Shown: in pieces, positions 17,858 to 31,579 of the stretch
Numbering within the stretch: position 1 is the first letter of the stretch
Layout of the letters: the number at the start of each line of letters is the position of its first letter
Source of the DNA: Prosthecobacter sp.
Lineage (GTDB): Bacteria > Verrucomicrobiota > Verrucomicrobiia > Verrucomicrobiales > Verrucomicrobiaceae
DNA length: 64,000 nt
Direction of reading: 5' to 3'
Assembly (NCBI GenBank): GCA_017853885.1
Contig: JAFMIR010000004.1
Coordinates: 62,001-126,000 of the forward strand
The notes under the pieces: generated by a model
The model's input: only the letters and a program-made list of their open reading frames with translations
What the model was told of the DNA's origin: nothing
The model's database searches: none
Program-made: the position numbers and the translations under genes

Positions 17858-18769
17858 TCACGACTCAGCAGCAGCGATCATACGATCAAATTGTCGCTCC
17901 ACTTCACGGGTGGTCTCCGCGTCGAGCTTGAAGCCCAGCGGGCCGCGCACCAATGTATTATGGAAGATACCCTGCCTTTTGAGCAAGTGCTTCTCCACGG
18001 CCAAAAAACCATCAAGGCTGGTCTGCATCGAAATCAGCGCCGAAAGCGGTCCATGAATGCGATCCGCCTTCTCCATATGACCGGCTTCGAGCGCCTTCCA
18101 AAGTGGAACAAGGCCGCGAATCAGATCTGCTCCCGGCATGGTGCCCACCACGCCACGCTTGAACGAATCAACCAGTGCCACCCCACCCGTTCCTTCAAAC
18201 ACGCGTGCACGGCCCTTCGTCGCATCACGCAGTTCGCTCAGCTTGGGCCCGATGGGGCTTGCCTCCGGTTTGTACTGCACACGCTCGGGCCCGAACTCTT
18301 CCAGTAATCTTGCTTGCATCGCTATTGGCATCGGCTTGCCGACATAACCGCTCGCATCCTGCACGATCACCGGGATACGAATCGCCTCAATGATGCGTGT
18401 GTAGTACGTCAGCAACTCGCTCTCGCCGACTCCAATGGAAACCGGAGGAATCGCCATCACTGCATCTGCGCCGACGTTTTCCGCATGCTTTGCATACCGC
18501 TCGGCCACTTTCGATGACTCAGCACCCACGCTGATCACCACGACCCCACACTCCTTACCAAAACGGCACGCAGCTTCCGCCAACTGCTCACGTTCACTAC
18601 TGTCCAGTCGCAACGTCTCTGAAACCATCGCCATCACGATTCCATTTGCCCCACTCTTGTAAAGCCAAGCAATTTCCCGCTCGAGCGTTTCGAGATCGAT
18701 TGTCTCATCATCAAGCCAAGGTGTTTGGAAAACCGGCAAAACGCCACGGAGTTGATGTTGGTTTGTCAT
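17858..18769 (-). CDS. Dihydrodipicolinate synthase-family lyase (not classical DapA)
   Basis: MTNQHQLRGVLPVFQTPWLD at 18769 is chosen as start, 10 bp after the SDR gene. The 303-residue barrel enzyme has the Schiff-base lysine in VQYKPEAS. In DapA and related lyases a tyrosine sits in a YNVP-like strand before this; here that place reads IVQDASGYVG, with no tyrosine, so lysine biosynthesis is unlikely. Family members without the classic motif act on 2-keto sugar acids or aromatic pyruvates. Its tight pairing with an SDR dehydrogenase suggests sugar-acid catabolism. The product is cytoplasmic. Confidence 0.8.
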   Translation of the reverse strand: MTNQHQLRGVLPVFQTPWLDDETIDLETLEREIAWLYKSGANGIVMAMVSETLRLDSSEREQLAEAACRFGKECGVVVISVGAESSKVAERYAKHAENVGADAVMAIPPVSIGVGESELLTYYTRIIEAIRIPVIVQDASGYVGKPMPIAMQARLLEEFGPERVQYKPEASPIGPKLSELRDATKGRARVFEGTGGVALVDSFKRGVVGTMPGADLIRGLVPLWKALEAGHMEKADRIHGPLSALISMQTSLDGFLAVEKHLLKRQGIFHNTLVRGPLGFKLDAETTREVERQFDRMIAAAES

Positions 18770-18779
18770 AATCCTTAAT

Positions 18780-19559
18780 TCACCAAAGCAGCTTCCCGCC
18801 ATCAAGCACCAATACACTTCCTGTCATGAAACTGGAGGCCTCGCTAGCTAGGTAGAGAGCCAGCGGACCGATTTCTCCCGGCCTACCCCAGCGGCCCATC
18901 GGAATGCTGGTAGCGACTTCCCCTTCGAACTCGGGCCTTTCGCCAATCCAGCGCCGGTTCGCATCTGTGAGGAAAGGGCCAGGAGCGATGGCATTAACGG
19001 TGATGCCATGCATGGCCCAGTCCGCTGCCACCGCCTTGGTAAACATGGCCAGCGCCGCTTTTGAGGTCTCGTAACTTCGACCGCGCATGACCTTGCCAGG
19101 CCAAAACGCATTGATCGAGGCAATGTTAATGATGCGCCCCCATTGTCTTGGGATCATCGCAGCACCAAGGCGCTTTGTCAGAATGAAGACTTGGGTCAAG
19201 TTCAAATCCATGATTCGATGCCAATCTTCGAGCGCCAGATCCTCCGTCGGCGTGTTGAGACGGCGACCACCGACGTTATTGACGAGGATGTCAATGGGCG
19301 GATGCTCCTTCAGCAAGACATCACACATTCTCTCTGCTTCCTCCGGCCTAGAAAGATCAGCTTGGACCGAGGTAACGTGCAAATCTTCGCTGCCAAGTTC
19401 CGTGCAGGCTTTTTGAAGGTTGTCCGCGTTGGAACCACTGATGATCACCTGCGCCCCAGCCTCACCCAGAGCACGCGCCATCTCCAATCCCAGCCCACGC
19501 GAACCGCCAGTGACGAGCGCGCGTTTTCCATCGAGTCGAAACTGGTCGAGAACAGGCAT
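18780..19559 (-). CDS. Short-chain dehydrogenase/reductase
   Basis: The 259-residue protein has all classical SDR marks: TGGSRGLG (coenzyme site), NNVGG, catalytic Ser in NIASINA, and Tyr-Lys in YETSK. It ends VLVLDGGKLLW, a form common in gluconate 5-dehydrogenase and 3-oxoacyl reductase relatives. It starts 60 bp after the rpoC terminator, so it has its own promoter, and it is followed 10 bp later by the aldolase-like gene. The pair is likely one operon acting on a sugar acid or polyol; the substrate is not determinable here. Confidence 0.87.
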   Translation of the reverse strand: MPVLDQFRLDGKRALVTGGSRGLGLEMARALGEAGAQVIISGSNADNLQKACTELGSEDLHVTSVQADLSRPEEAERMCDVLLKEHPPIDILVNNVGGRRLNTPTEDLALEDWHRIMDLNLTQVFILTKRLGAAMIPRQWGRIINIASINAFWPGKVMRGRSYETSKAALAMFTKAVAADWAMHGITVNAIAPGPFLTDANRRWIGERPEFEGEVATSIPMGRWGRPGEIGPLALYLASEASSFMTGSVLVLDGGKLLW

Positions 19560-19618
19560 GCGGAGGTATCGAAGAGAAGCCTTTGGTCTTTCAACACTCA
19601 GCGGAGAAACCTGAGTTT

Positions 19619-19660
19619 GGAAAAAACAAACCGCCTCCGTCCCTAGGGGTGCGGAGGCGG
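19619..19660 (-). terminator. Rho-independent terminator of the rpoBC operon
   Basis: Just after the rpoC stop, on the minus strand, arms CCGCCTCCG and CGGAGGCGG (plus positions 19652-19660 and 19631-19639) form a perfect 9-bp GC-rich stem. Its loop can pair further through CCC/GGG, and it is followed by TTTGTTTTTT (plus 19621-19630). It works for leftward transcription only; the other side has no T-run. Confidence 0.9.
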
Positions 19661-19682
19661 CATGGATGGGTATGAGAGCAGG

Positions 19683-23807
<4,125 letters not shown>

Positions 23808-23865
23808 GATGATGATGAGTTAGGAGGTTGCTGCTTGTCTTCTGTTTGGTGGGAAAAACGGCGGA

Positions 23866-26800
23866 TTAAAGACCCGCCGCCGTGGCGAAACGCTCGAGGC
23901 CTTCGAGCTCAGCGGCCTGTTCCTCGGCTCCGGCGCGTTTATGCACCTTCACATCGAGACCCAGGGACTGCATTTCCTTGATGAGCACGTTGAACGACTC
24001 CGGTGTGCCGGCCTGGAGGGCGTGGTCACCTTTGACGATCTGCTCGTAAATGCGTGTGCGGCCCTGCACGTCGTCCGATTTGACGGTGAGGAGCTCCTGC
24101 AGCGTGTAGGCGGCACCGTAGGCCTCAAGCGCCCAAACCTCCATTTCACCGAAGCGTTGTCCGCCATATTGCGCCTTACCACCCAGAGGTTGCTGTGTGA
24201 CCAACGAATAGGGGCCGACGGCACGGGCGTGGATCTTGTCGGCGACAAGGTGGCCAAGCTTCAGCATGTAGATATAACCGACCACGGTGTCCTGCGTGTA
24301 GGGCTCGCCAGTGCGGCCGTCGTATAGGCGGGATTTGCCGGTGAGGCCCATCCACTCGTAACCCGGCTGCTTCTTGGCTTCCTTGATGAAGTCCATGATC
24401 TTGGACTCGTGGATACCGTCGAAGACCGGCGTGGCAATCTTGAGGCCGAGGGCCTTGGCAGCAATGCCGAGGTGAGTTTCAAGCACCTGACCCACGTTCA
24501 TACGTGAAGGCACACCAAGCGGATTAAGGCAGATGTCCACCGGCACCCCGTTTTCCAGGAACGGCATGTCCTCTTCAGGCACAATCGTGGCGACGACACC
24601 CTTATTGCCATGACGACCGGCCATCTTGTCACCGACGGAGAGTTTGCGTTTGGCAGCAACGAATACGCGGACCTGCTTCACCACATTGGATTCAGCGGCG
24701 GTTTCGGTGCTTTCGATCTTATCAAGGTTGCGTTCACGCTCGGTATCCGCATCACTGAACTTCTGTTCGAAGGTCTGAATGGCATCAAAAATCTTGTTCC
24801 GCATCGGCGAGGCATCCATTTCGATGCTGTCATAGTTTTCTGCAACGCGCCGCAACATGGCTTTGGAAACTTTCTTACCCGATGCCACGATGATCTCTCC
24901 AGTCTGGCCGTTCACAATATCGTTGTCGAGCTTGTCGTCGCCGATGATTTCCTCCAAACGTTCGGTGAGCTGGTCCGAGAGCTCTTCCTTCTTCTGGCGG
25001 TAATCTTCTTCGATCTGCTTGATCTGGCGTTTGTACTCAGCGGGGCTGAGCTTTTCCTTGTCCGAATCCTGACCGCTGGTGCGGTTCGCAACGCGGACAT
25101 CCATGACAATGCCAGCGCAACCGGAGGGCACGCGGAGGGAAGTGTCCTTCACGTCGGCGGCTTTTTCACCGAAGATCGCACGTAGGAGGCGCTCTTCGGG
25201 GGCGAGTTCGGTCTCGGATTTTGGTGTGATCTTACCGACCAGGATATCACCAGGCTTCACCTCCGCCCCGATACGAACGACGCCCTGGGCGTCGAGATTT
25301 TTCAATGCTTCATCACCAACGTTTGGAATGTCTCGTGTGATTTCTTCCGGTCCGAGCTTCGTATCGCGAGCAATGACTTCGAAGTCCTCGATGTGGATGG
25401 AGGTATAAATGTCCTCCTTCACGATGCGGCGGCTGATGACGATAGCATCTTCGAAGTTATATCCGTTCCATGGCATGAACGCGACGAGCATGTTTTTGCC
25501 GAGGGCAAGTTCGCCGTTCTCGGTGCATGGACCATCGGCGATGACATCGCCCTTCTTGATCTTCTGACCGTTTTTCACAAGCGGTCGCTGGTTAATGCAG
25601 GTGCCTGCGTTGCTGCGACCGAATTTGCGAAGCGGATATACGAAAATTCCCTTCTCCTCGTCGGTCTGCACGGACTTAAGAGGATCTGCAAGAAATTTGT
25701 CATCCTTGCAGGGCAATTGGCCATCCTTCGTGACGACGATGACATCGGCGGTAGAGGCCGCAACGGTACCGTTCGCGTCCGCGACAATCACGGCGCGGGA
25801 ATCACGGGCTGCTTTCGCCTCCATACCGGTGCCAACGAAAGGAGCTTCTGCCTCAAGGAGTGGCACTCCCTGACGCTGCATGTTTGAGCCCATCAGAGCA
25901 CGGTTAGCGTCATCGTGCTCGAGAAACGGAATGAGCGCAGCAGCAACCGACACAAGTTGCTTCGGTGACACGTCCATTAGGGTAGCCTTTTCAGGCTCCA
26001 CTTCGATAAACTCACCACGATAACGCACAGTGATTTTCGGCCCCTTGAAGCGACCTTTTTCATCGATCGGGTTGTTTGCCTGCGCGATGTAGTGATTCTC
26101 TTCTTGGTCGGCGGTGAGGTAGTCGATCTTTTCGGCCACATGACCGTCTTTACAAGGACGATAGGGCGTTTCGATGAAGCCGAATTCGTTGATGCGAGCG
26201 TAAGCACCGAGGGAGTTGATCAGGCCGATGTTCGGTCCTTCCGGCGTCTCAATCGGGCAGATTCGGCCATAGTGGGAAGGATGCACGTCACGAACTTCGA
26301 AGCCAGCGCGGTCACGATTCAAACCACCTGGCCCTAGAGCGGAGAGGCGCCGCTTGTGAGTCAGTTCCGCAAGCGGATTGATCTGATCCATGAACTGCGA
26401 GAGCTGACTACGACCGAAGAAATCGCGCACAACGGCGGCAAGGGCCTTCGGATTGACGAGCTTGGACGGTGTCATTGTGTCCATCTGGACGTCAAAGAGG
26501 GTCATGCGCTCCTTGACCAGACGTTCGGTGCGGGAAAGACCCACGCGGCATTGGTTGGCGAGCAGTTCGCCCACGGCCCGGACTCGGCGGGAGCCGAGAT
26601 GGTCGATATCGTCGAGAAGACCTTCACCCCCACGCAGCTTGAACAGGTAACGCATGGCGGAAACAACATCTTCCGCGCCAAGGATGCGCATGTCACTGTC
26701 AACCTTGAGCGTGAGCTTCTGATTGATCTTGTAACGGCCAACGCGAGTGAGGTCGTAGCGCTTCGGGTCGAAGAACAAGCGCTTCACGAGGGCACGCGCG

Positions 26801-27735
26801 TTCGGCGTGGTGGGCGGATCACCCGGGCGCAGACGGCGGTAGATTTCTTTGAGGGCTTCATCTTCATCACGAGCGGTGTCTTTGCGCAAGGAGGTGATGA
26901 GGAGGTCTTCCGGAGAAGCGTTGACGACTTTGACGGACTTGTGGCCGAGCTGCTGGAGCTGGCGGATGACACCTTGAGTCAGTGGCTCATAAGCACGAGC
27001 GACGATGAGCTCGCCGTCGAGGATGTCCTTGAAGAGGATCTTGTTGGCAAGATCTTCCTCTGTAAGGCTGTCCTTGATCTTGAGATCTTGGATGTCGTAG
27101 AAAAGCTTGAGGATGTCTTCGTCGTTCGGAAACCCAATGACGCGCAGGAGCGTGGTGGCGAGGAATTTGCGACGGCGACGGCGGCGATCGAGATACACGT
27201 ATAGGAGGTCGTTCGTGTCGAACTGCACTTCTAGCCAAGTGCCACGGTCAGGAATGATGCGGAAACCATGCAGCCAACGGCCGTTGAGGTGCTGCGTCTG
27301 CTCAAAGCAGATACCGGGAGAGCGATGCAACTGGGAAACAACCACGCGCTCAGCACCATTGATGACAAATGTGCCGCGGACGGTCATAAGCGGAATCTCG
27401 CCCATATACACGCGTTCCTGCTTGGCACCCTGCTCATCCTTGAGCTCATAGGTCACATACAACGGAGCGGAATAAGTTTCCGCCTCACGGATGGCTTCAA
27501 GAGAAGTGAGTTTAGGCTCGCCGATTTCATACAAAACGAAATCCAGCGTCATCTTCTCGTCATAACTGGTAATCGGGAAAACCTCCTTGAAGACCGCCTG
27601 CAGGCCCACGTTTTTGCGCTTGGAGGGAAGGACGTTCTGCTGAAGGAACTCCTCATATGAACGGAGCTGAATCTCAATCAGATTCGGCGGTTCGGCGACT
27701 TCATGGATCTTGCCAAAGTTGGTGCGCTGGGACAT
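23866..27735 (-). CDS. rpoB: RNA polymerase beta subunit
   Basis: [19 protein letters not shown] at 27735 is the family-like start; upstream codons in the frame are Arg/Ser-rich leader and not conserved. The 1289-residue protein contains the rifampicin-pocket segment [18 protein letters not shown] followed by [11 protein letters not shown]. It also has the [10 protein letters not shown] block, [17 protein letters not shown]-like core and the C-terminal [19 protein letters not shown]. Residues that commonly mutate in rifampicin resistance (Ser, Asp, His, Ser) look wild type; one position usually Asn or Thr (MDQxNPL) is Ile. It follows rplL after a 404-bp gap. Confidence 0.98.
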   Translation of the reverse strand: MSQRTNFGKIHEVAEPPNLIEIQLRSYEEFLQQNVLPSKRKNVGLQAVFKEVFPITSYDEKMTLDFVLYEIGEPKLTSLEAIREAETYSAPLYVTYELKDEQGAKQERVYMGEIPLMTVRGTFVINGAERVVVSQLHRSPGICFEQTQHLNGRWLHGFRIIPDRGTWLEVQFDTNDLLYVYLDRRRRRRKFLATTLLRVIGFPNDEDILKLFYDIQDLKIKDSLTEEDLANKILFKDILDGELIVARAYEPLTQGVIRQLQQLGHKSVKVVNASPEDLLITSLRKDTARDEDEALKEIYRRLRPGDPPTTPNARALVKRLFFDPKRYDLTRVGRYKINQKLTLKVDSDMRILGAEDVVSAMRYLFKLRGGEGLLDDIDHLGSRRVRAVGELLANQCRVGLSRTERLVKERMTLFDVQMDTMTPSKLVNPKALAAVVRDFFGRSQLSQFMDQINPLAELTHKRRLSALGPGGLNRDRAGFEVRDVHPSHYGRICPIETPEGPNIGLINSLGAYARINEFGFIETPYRPCKDGHVAEKIDYLTADQEENHYIAQANNPIDEKGRFKGPKITVRYRGEFIEVEPEKATLMDVSPKQLVSVAAALIPFLEHDDANRALMGSNMQRQGVPLLEAEAPFVGTGMEAKAARDSRAVIVADANGTVAASTADVIVVTKDGQLPCKDDKFLADPLKSVQTDEEKGIFVYPLRKFGRSNAGTCINQRPLVKNGQKIKKGDVIADGPCTENGELALGKNMLVAFMPWNGYNFEDAIVISRRIVKEDIYTSIHIEDFEVIARDTKLGPEEITRDIPNVGDEALKNLDAQGVVRIGAEVKPGDILVGKITPKSETELAPEERLLRAIFGEKAADVKDTSLRVPSGCAGIVMDVRVANRTSGQDSDKEKLSPAEYKRQIKQIEEDYRQKKEELSDQLTERLEEIIGDDKLDNDIVNGQTGEIIVASGKKVSKAMLRRVAENYDSIEMDASPMRNKIFDAIQTFEQKFSDADTERERNLDKIESTETAAESNVVKQVRVFVAAKRKLSVGDKMAGRHGNKGVVATIVPEEDMPFLENGVPVDICLNPLGVPSRMNVGQVLETHLGIAAKALGLKIATPVFDGIHESKIMDFIKEAKKQPGYEWMGLTGKSRLYDGRTGEPYTQDTVVGYIYMLKLGHLVADKIHARAVGPYSLVTQQPLGGKAQYGGQRFGEMEVWALEAYGAAYTLQELLTVKSDDVQGRTRIYEQIVKGDHALQAGTPESFNVLIKEMQSLGLDVKVHKRAGAEEQAAELEGLERFATAAGL

Positions 27736-28139
27736 GGGACGAGAGGGCAGGTTTGTGACGATGTGGGGTGGCAAAATGCGCTGTGCGCGGCGGAATTCAG
27801 ACGAGAAGGCTGAACTCGGCCGCACACGGCGGGAAGTTCGACCATTCACCGAAAAGCACAGTAGATACCGTGAGACCGGGGAAGGCGAAATGGGGCGCAG
27901 GACGGCTCAAATCGCACGATACCCCACCCGCGCGGCAGAAACCGAACTGAGAGAGATTTACGGAGAAAGAACCTAGCATGCTATGGATGGGAAATTTTCA
28001 GTCTAAAACCGATGGGGTCTTTATGATCACCCATGAAGGCTTTTGAGTCTTTGAGGGCCGCTCAGGGCCACGTGGCGGAGGTTTTGAACTACAGCCACGC
28101 GGCCAAAGAGCGTATGTCAGTTGAGGAACAGGACGGGAA
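27736..28139. other. 404-bp rplL-rpoB spacer with long hairpin
   Basis: There is no convincing gene here. A plus-strand open frame from 28033 runs into the antisense of rplL and has no independent support. On the transcribed (minus) strand a long inverted repeat stands close to the rplL end: GGCCACGTGGC (28066-28076) and GCCACGCGGCC (28094-28104), 11 bp with one mismatch and a 17-nt loop. There is no T-run, so a plain terminator is unlikely. In E. coli the same spacer holds an attenuator and an RNase III site that set the ribosomal-protein to polymerase ratio; a similar role here is inference. Confidence 0.45.
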
Positions 28140-28520
28140 TTATTTAATCTCAACCTTGGCGCCAGCGGCTTCCAGCTTCTTCTTCACTTCTTCCGCCTCT
28201 TCCTTCTTCACGCCTTCCTTCAGCTTGGCGCCGCCTTTTTCGACAAGGGCCTTAGCTTCGGCGAGGCCGAGTCCGGAGACGACATTGCGCACTTCCTTGA
28301 TGACGGCGATCTTATTGGAGCCTCCATCGACGAGAATCACGTCGAATTCGGTCTTTTCTTCAGCGGCGGGTGCAGCAGCACCACCACCGCCACCGCCAGC
28401 GGCAGCAACAGGAGCAGCAGCGCTTACGCCCCACTTCTCTTCGAGGGTTTTGACGAGTTCAGAGACTTCGAGGACGGTCAAGCCGCTCAGTTCTTCAACG
28501 ATTTTGTTCAGGTCAGCCAT
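28140..28520 (-). CDS. rplL: 50S ribosomal protein L7/L12
   Basis: The 126-residue acidic stalk protein has the dimerisation N-domain ([19 protein letters not shown]), an Ala/Gly-rich hinge with a run of glycines ([12 protein letters not shown]), and the globular C-domain ([19 protein letters not shown] ... [14 protein letters not shown]). It recruits translation factors to the ribosome. It follows rplJ by 148 bp, a rather long gap for this pair. That gap contains two short hairpins, one with arms GGGCA/TGCCC around an AAGCTT core and one CCGA/TCGG. Confidence 0.97.
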   Translation of the reverse strand: MADLNKIVEELSGLTVLEVSELVKTLEEKWGVSAAAPVAAAGGGGGGAAAPAAEEKTEFDVILVDGGSNKIAVIKEVRNVVSGLGLAEAKALVEKGGAKLKEGVKKEEAEEVKKKLEAAGAKVEIK

Positions 28521-28668
28521 GTTGGTGTATCGGTATCGCCGTTCTCCGAAGCCTCGGATGATTTAAGGGCAAAAGCTTCTGCCCCGGCAAGGAACCATTG
28601 GGTGTTTATATGTTCAGGCCGTGTAACAGGCCATCAGGTCAAATTGGGTGGATAAAAAATGGAGTGAA

Positions 28669-29163
28669 TCAAGCGGCAGGAGTGCCGTCTTTCTCGGCCT
28701 TGGCCTTGAGTGCGCGGGCGAGGGATGAACCTGGGGCTTGGAGCACACCAAGAAGCATCGAATAGAGGGCTTCGCGTGAAGGCAGATCGGCGAGCGCTTT
28801 GATAGTGGCCACATCGAGGAGCTTGCCATCAAGCACACCCGCCTTCATGACCGGTTTCTCGAACTCAGCAGCGAAGTTTTTCATGATCTTCGCAGCGGCG
28901 AAGATCTCTTTTACTCCGGTGATGAAGGCACTCTGACCAGACAAGTGAGCGGAGAGTTCCTCTGGATAACCCGCTTTACCAGCCGCCTTCAGAACGAGAT
29001 TGTTTTTGAAGACGTGGATCTCGGCTCCCACAGCACTGAGACGCTTGCGCAGTTCAGCAAACTTGTCCACCTTCAGGCCAGCATAATCGACCACGAGCAT
29101 GAATGGCGAAGCATTCACACGGCGCAGGATGTCTTCGATGAGAAGTGTTTTTTCAGCTTTCAT
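28669..29163 (-). CDS. rplJ: 50S ribosomal protein L10
   Basis: The 164-residue protein shows the L10 N-domain (SPFMLVVDYAGLKVDKFAELRKRL) and EIHVFKNNLVLKAAG. Its C-terminal helix, which binds L12 dimers, ends LARALKAKAEKDGTPAA. It starts only 21 bp after the rplA stop, so the usual separate L10 leader region is not available upstream; autoregulation, if present, must act from another site, such as the gap before rplL. Confidence 0.96.
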   Translation of the reverse strand: MKAEKTLLIEDILRRVNASPFMLVVDYAGLKVDKFAELRKRLSAVGAEIHVFKNNLVLKAAGKAGYPEELSAHLSGQSAFITGVKEIFAAAKIMKNFAAEFEKPVMKAGVLDGKLLDVATIKALADLPSREALYSMLLGVLQAPGSSLARALKAKAEKDGTPAA

Positions 29164-29184
29164 GATTCAGTTCGGCGCAGGAGG

Positions 29185-29883
29185 TTAAAGTTTGATGTAC
29201 TTGGAGACGTCGATGCGCACAGCAGGGCTCATCGTGGATGCCAATGTGATAGTTTCAACATAGCGGCCACGGGCAGAAGCAGGCTTCGCACGGGAAACTG
29301 CCTCGATCAGGCTTCGGGCGTTATCAGCGAGCTGAGGGGTGTCAAAGCTGACCTTGCCGATGCCGGAGGCAATGTTGCCGTTTTTGTCGAGTTTGAAATC
29401 GGCGCGACCTGCCTTCACAGCCTTCACTGCGGCGGCAGTATCATCCGTAACGGTACCCGTGCGTGGATTCGGCATTAAGCCACGCGGACCCAACTGTTTG
29501 CCAAGCTTGCGGACTTCATTCATCGCGGCCGGTGTGGCAATCGCGACATCGAAGTCAAGAAAGCCCTCCTTCACCTTGGCGATTAGGTCTTCGTAGCCGA
29601 CGATCTCGGCGCCCGCAGCCTTAGCTGCTTCAGCTGCATTCCCTACAGCAAAGACAGCGACACGGACCGCCTTGCCTGAACCATGGGGCAACGGGCAGGT
29701 GCCGCGAACCATTTGGTCGGACTTTTTCGGATCGACGCCCATGCGGAAAGACAGGGTGACGGTCTGATTGAACTTTGTGCCGGGTAGCTTGCGGAGCAGG
29801 TCAGCGGCTTCCTCTAGCGAGAAAAGCTTTCCTGCCGGGATCATCTCGGCAGCTTTTTTGTAGCGTTTGCTTCGGGTTTGCAT
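29185..29883 (-). CDS. rplA: 50S ribosomal protein L1
   Basis: The 232-residue protein has the L1 signature blocks RSKRYKKAAEMIPAGKLFSL, KFNQTVTLSFRMGVDPKKSD and the central KLGKQLGPRGLMPNPRTGTV. It binds 23S rRNA at the L1 stalk and, in many bacteria, its own mRNA. It starts 65 bp after the rplK stop. Confidence 0.97.
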   Translation of the reverse strand: MQTRSKRYKKAAEMIPAGKLFSLEEAADLLRKLPGTKFNQTVTLSFRMGVDPKKSDQMVRGTCPLPHGSGKAVRVAVFAVGNAAEAAKAAGAEIVGYEDLIAKVKEGFLDFDVAIATPAAMNEVRKLGKQLGPRGLMPNPRTGTVTDDTAAAVKAVKAGRADFKLDKNGNIASGIGKVSFDTPQLADNARSLIEAVSRAKPASARGRYVETITLASTMSPAVRIDVSKYIKL

Positions 29884-29948
29884 GGTGTGGGTGCAGTGTT
29901 GGCGAACAGATGGGTTCTCCTGCGTTGGTTTTGGGGTGAAAAGGGAAA

Positions 29949-30374
29949 TTATTCAGCGATCTCGATACCCATCTGGCGAGCAGTGCCGGCCATGATGCGG
30001 GAGGCACGCTCAAGGTCCTGAGTATTCAAATCCGCGAGCTTGAGCTTGGTAGCCTCGAGAAGCTGGGTCTTGGTAATTTTGGCGACCTTCTTCTTGTTCG
30101 CTTCACCAGAACCGGAAGCGATGTTCGCCACTTTTTTGAGCAGGTTAGATGCCGGAGGCTGCTTAGTGATGAAAGTGAAGGACTTATCCTTGTAAACGGT
30201 AATAACAGTGGGAAGCACATCGCCACCTAACTTCTGTGTGGCGGCATTGAACTCCTTGCAGAAAGCCATGATGTTCACGCCAGCCTGGCCGAGCGCGGGA
30301 CCGATGGGTGGCGCAGGATTGGCAGCGCCGGCTTTGATCTGCAGTTTGATTTGTTTGACGATTTCTTTGGCCAT
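29949..30374 (-). CDS. rplK: 50S ribosomal protein L11
   Basis: The 141-residue protein has the family-typical N-domain ([38 protein letters not shown]) with the proline-rich helix-1 region, and the rRNA-binding C-domain ending [20 protein letters not shown]. It is 74 bp downstream of nusG in the transcription direction. The length equals the usual 140-144 residues. Confidence 0.97.
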   Translation of the reverse strand: MAKEIVKQIKLQIKAGAANPAPPIGPALGQAGVNIMAFCKEFNAATQKLGGDVLPTVITVYKDKSFTFITKQPPASNLLKKVANIASGSGEANKKKVAKITKTQLLEATKLKLADLNTQDLERASRIMAGTARQMGIEIAE

Positions 30375-30448
30375 GTCTGGGGATCTTTAGGTTAGGATTA
30401 TTGCAAGAGGTTTGGTTTAGGCGCAGAAGCGGGCGCTGGAGAAATTAG

Positions 30449-31027
30449 TTAAGAGGCATCTGCTTTTTCGACCTGCCAGTATTCGAGATCGACTGGCGTG
30501 GAGCGTCCGAAGATGTTCACGGAAACACGAAGCACACCGCGCTCGGGATCAATTTCCTCGACAATACCGATTTGACTTTCGAACGGACCATCAGCCACGC
30601 GGACGCTGTCGCCTGGGCTAAAGGCAATCTTTGGAACAGCCCCATCTTCTTTTTCGCGGGCCTGAGCGAGAATGCCATCGACGTCGCGCTGACGCATAGG
30701 CATAGGATTGTCTTTACCGCTGGCAAAATTGAGCACGCCATCGGTTTCCTTGATGAAATACCAAGAGCGGTCGATGAGACGATTTTTCTCATCGAGTAGA
30801 TGACAGTTCACGAAAACATAGCCTGGGTAGAACTTGCGGTTGTGTTCACTGCGCTTGCCTTTTTTTACTTCGGAGACGCGCTCCATGGGGACGAGGACTT
30901 GATAAACATAATCACCCATCTCCTCGGTCTGGATGCGACGTAGCATGTTCTCGCGGACCTTATTTTCAAGGCCTGATCGAACGTGGATTGCATACCACTG
31001 CTCTCTGGGTGGGGGAATGGTGGCCAT
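30449..31027 (-). CDS. nusG: Transcription termination/antitermination factor NusG
   Basis: The 192-residue protein has the NGN domain (WYAIHVRSGLENKVRENML, KFYPGYVFVNCHL) and a C-terminal KOW domain (FSPGDSVRVADGPFESQIG, VDLEYWQVEKA). It binds RNA polymerase and couples transcription to translation or Rho. It lies 60 bp after secE and 74 bp before rplK. Confidence 0.96.
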   Translation of the reverse strand: MATIPPPREQWYAIHVRSGLENKVRENMLRRIQTEEMGDYVYQVLVPMERVSEVKKGKRSEHNRKFYPGYVFVNCHLLDEKNRLIDRSWYFIKETDGVLNFASGKDNPMPMRQRDVDGILAQAREKEDGAVPKIAFSPGDSVRVADGPFESQIGIVEEIDPERGVLRVSVNIFGRSTPVDLEYWQVEKADAS

Positions 31028-31087
31028 GGCTGGAGGTGACGGGGCGGTTAAAAAAGAAAAGAATATCGACGAGTTCCGACGTGCATG

Positions 31088-31309
31088 TTATTTGCCGAAC
31101 AACTTCTGCGCGGCTTGGAAGGCTTCGCGGAAAGACACGTCAAAGACAGCGACAAAGGCTCCAAGCAGAATCATCGCGATGAACACCACCACAGTGGACT
31201 CGTTCAATTCACGATATTTGGTGAAACCCTTTTCTTTCGGGTCCCACGGCCAGGTGGCTTTTCTCAGTTCGAGGAAAACCTCACTGAGATATTTGCGGAC
31301 TTTGCTCAT
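31088..31309 (-). CDS. secE: Preprotein translocase subunit SecE
   Basis: The 73-residue protein has the amphipathic cytoplasmic helix (YLSEVFLELRKATWP) carrying the conserved KATWP motif, and a single C-terminal transmembrane helix (TVVVFIAMILLGAFVAVF). It is the short one-helix type of SecE found in most bacteria outside the gammaproteobacteria. The tRNA-Trp gene ends 49 bp upstream on the same strand, so tRNA and secE probably share a transcript that is then cut. Confidence 0.94.
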   Translation of the reverse strand: MSKVRKYLSEVFLELRKATWPWDPKEKGFTKYRELNESTVVVFIAMILLGAFVAVFDVSFREAFQAAQKLFGK

Positions 31310-31358
31310 GAAGCGTGACTTTTGAGGCGAATTTGCTTGTTTTCGGTGATGGTTTCGC

Positions 31359-31434
31359 TGGCAGGCCAGGAGGGACTCGAACCCCCAACCGACGGTTTTG
31401 GAGACCGCTACTCTACCAATTGAGCTACTGACCT
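31359..31434 (-). tRNA. trnW: tRNA-Trp (anticodon CCA)
   Basis: The 76-nt sequence on the minus strand folds as a full cloverleaf. The acceptor stem is AGGTCAG with CTGGCCT, the anticodon loop is CTCCAAA (CCA anticodon), the T-arm is GGGGGTTCGAGTCCC, discriminator G, and CCA is encoded. It lies after the tuf terminator and before secE, the classic position for this tRNA. Confidence 0.96.
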
Positions 31435-31508
31435 TTGCGAGCGAGGACGCTTCCCAACTAGGTTGGCGTGTATTGACAAATCTGCAAGCTCGCCTCCGCT
31501 TTCGCCGG

Positions 31509-31547
31509 AAGAAAAACCACCACCGGGCCTGTCGCCAGACCCGGCGG
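31509..31547 (-). terminator. Rho-independent terminator of tuf
   Basis: On the minus strand, 12-nt arms CCGCCGGGTCTG and CAGGCCCGGTGG pair (two G-U wobbles) around a GCGA tetraloop and are followed, after two bases, by a TTTTTCTT run. It lies 33 bp after the tuf stop and separates tRNA-Thr/tuf from the tRNA-Trp/secE/nusG unit. Confidence 0.87.
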
Positions 31548-31579
31548 GGGATTCAAGTAAACGAACTTGCGCAGAAGGC

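Noticed and set aside
17858-18769. Calling the lyase dapA
   Set aside because: The conserved tyrosine motif is replaced, and the gene pairs with an SDR rather than lysine genes.
27736-28139. Rho-independent terminator between rplL and rpoB
   Set aside because: The hairpin has no T-run and rpoB lies downstream on the same strand without a visible new promoter.
28033-28566. Plus-strand open frame in the rplL-rpoB spacer
   Set aside because: More than half of it is antisense to rplL and it has no domain or neighbour supporting it.
31469-31480. TTGACA on the plus strand near tRNA-Trp as promoter
   Set aside because: No -10-like hexamer at 16-18 bp and no plus-strand gene follows.
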